DNA of 5,862 nt, from the NCBI GenBank assembly GCA_002733735.2, contig NVWT02000004.1, forward strand, positions 66,610 to 72,471, given 5' to 3'. Below, piece by piece: positions 5,284 through 5,862 of the stretch. The first letter of the stretch is position 1. Each line of letters opens with the position of its first letter. The translations under genes were made by a program, and so were the position numbers. The DNA is from Robiginitomaculum sp. (GTDB lineage: Bacteria; Pseudomonadota; Alphaproteobacteria; Caulobacterales; Maricaulaceae). The notes below the pieces were generated by a model. The model saw nothing but the letters and a program-made list of their open reading frames with translations. It was not told the origin of the DNA and searched no databases.

Positions 5284-5862
5284 CTATGTATTTACTGCAT
5301 CAGTGTCTGGCATCTTCCAAGTTTCTGAGAGACCAGCAATTTCCCACTCTAAAAAATCCTCATCGCTCATCAGTTCGGAAATATAAGTATCAGTCCGCGA
5401 ACTTCGGGCAATGCCATAACTAACAAACCGACTGGCATAGGGCGTAACAAACGCATCAGCGATCGACCAATCATTAAACAGATATGGCCCATCATGCTTG
5501 CTCAATAATGACAGCCAAATGTCCTGCATTCGTTCCGCGTCTTGCATGGCAGATTTAGGCAACTTGCTTCTAGTGCGCCGCCGCAAATTCATTGGCGCTT
5601 CGTTCCGAAGGTTTACAAAATCGTCTTGCATTTGTTTGCAAAACTCTTGTGCCAATTGTTTGTCTTTTGGGTCTTTTGGCCACAAATTTGGCACACACTT
5701 AGCCGCCCATTCGGATATAGCTAAACTATCGGCAATCACCTCATCATTGGCCTGCAAAACCGGCACGGTTCCAGCGTCTGATACTGCCAATAACTTTTCC
5801 TTATAACCCGGCACATCAAGCTGTATCAGCTTTTCTTCAAACGGCAATTCAGCCTTTTTTAG
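5284..5862 (-). CDS. Glutathione S-transferase family protein, 5' end missing (runs off right edge)
   Basis: A total of 192 residues are visible; the start lies right of the window. The visible part begins in the N-terminal thioredoxin-like domain (LKKAELPFEEKLIQLD), so the catalytic Ser/Tyr/Cys is not seen. The GSH-site cis-proline is Pro34 in TVPVL, and Asp45-Ser46 (DSLAISEW) fits the gamma-glutamyl contact. The all-helical C-terminal domain has EAPMNLRRR and GPYLFNDWSIADAFVTPYASRF, where SIADAFVTP is the conserved N-capping box region of GSTs. The pattern resembles an alphaproteobacterial GST subfamily I recall, with PMNLR and YLFG-x-x-SIADA motifs. Family members conjugate glutathione to electrophiles or reduce peroxides; the substrate is unknown. 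TTG at 5845-5847 could be read as a start but would cut off the first strand and helix of the fold. It converges with rnhB with 2 bases between stop codons and no terminator. Confidence -1.
   Translation of the reverse strand, partial: LKKAELPFEEKLIQLDVPGYKEKLLAVSDAGTVPVLQANDEVIADSLAISEWAAKCVPNLWPKDPKDKQLAQEFCKQMQDDFVNLRNEAPMNLRRRTRSKLPKSAMQDAERMQDIWLSLLSKHDGPYLFNDWSIADAFVTPYASRFVSYGIARSSRTDTYISELMSDEDFLEWEIAGLSETWKMPDTDAVNT

Noticed and set aside
5845..5847. TTG as the start of the GST gene
   Set aside because: The frame continues to the window edge with residues typical of the GST N-terminal domain, so the gene is simply cut by the window.

Overview
This window looks like ordinary chromosome from an alphaproteobacterium of low-to-moderate GC. 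The family calls below come from reading translated sequence by eye; no database search was possible. The lineage guess rests on three things: a TPR lipoprotein, ETF-ubiquinone oxidoreductase and a family-4-like uracil-DNA glycosylase lie side by side, an arrangement I recall from Alphaproteobacteria; the glycosylase has a Trp-Arg-Pro stretch where classical family 4 has Cys-Arg-Pro; and the 3' GST resembles an alphaproteobacterial subfamily.

Layout. Positions 1-2071 hold a minus-strand pair: ETF-QO (407-2071), followed 14 bases later by a TPR-type lipoprotein that runs off the left edge. A 144-base divergent spacer (2072-2215) has plausible promoters for both sides, with a GGGAACCGGTTTT element between them. 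The plus-strand glycosylase gene (2216-3013) converges on a minus-strand pirin gene (3161-3838). Their shared spacer holds a second copy of the ACCGGTTTT element and a perfect 21-bp inverted repeat, one arm of which is the last six codons of the pirin gene plus part of its stop. From 4011 a plus-strand operon begins: a four-helix membrane protein with a DERD motif, a 75-residue XRE-type regulator one base downstream, and ribonuclease HII overlapping the regulator by 8 bases. RNase HII then converges, with only 2 bases between stops, on a GST-family gene that runs off the right edge.

Function. ETF-QO passes electrons from flavoprotein dehydrogenases (fatty-acid and amino-acid oxidation) to ubiquinone. 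The glycosylase and RNase HII both remove wrong residues from DNA (uracil, ribonucleotides). Pirin and GST are common accessory or stress-linked enzymes whose substrates cannot be read from sequence.

The most system-like part is 3959-5281. A small XRE regulator is paired with a four-helix DERD-motif membrane protein, a TTTGAC-N5-GTCAAA dyad sits on the -35 box, and rnhB is coupled to the end. I see no CRISPR array, tRNA, rRNA, insertion sequence or phage gene. I do not see a wholly new system; the notable points are this module, the glycosylase with most iron-sulfur ligands missing, and the inverted repeat built from a gene's own end.
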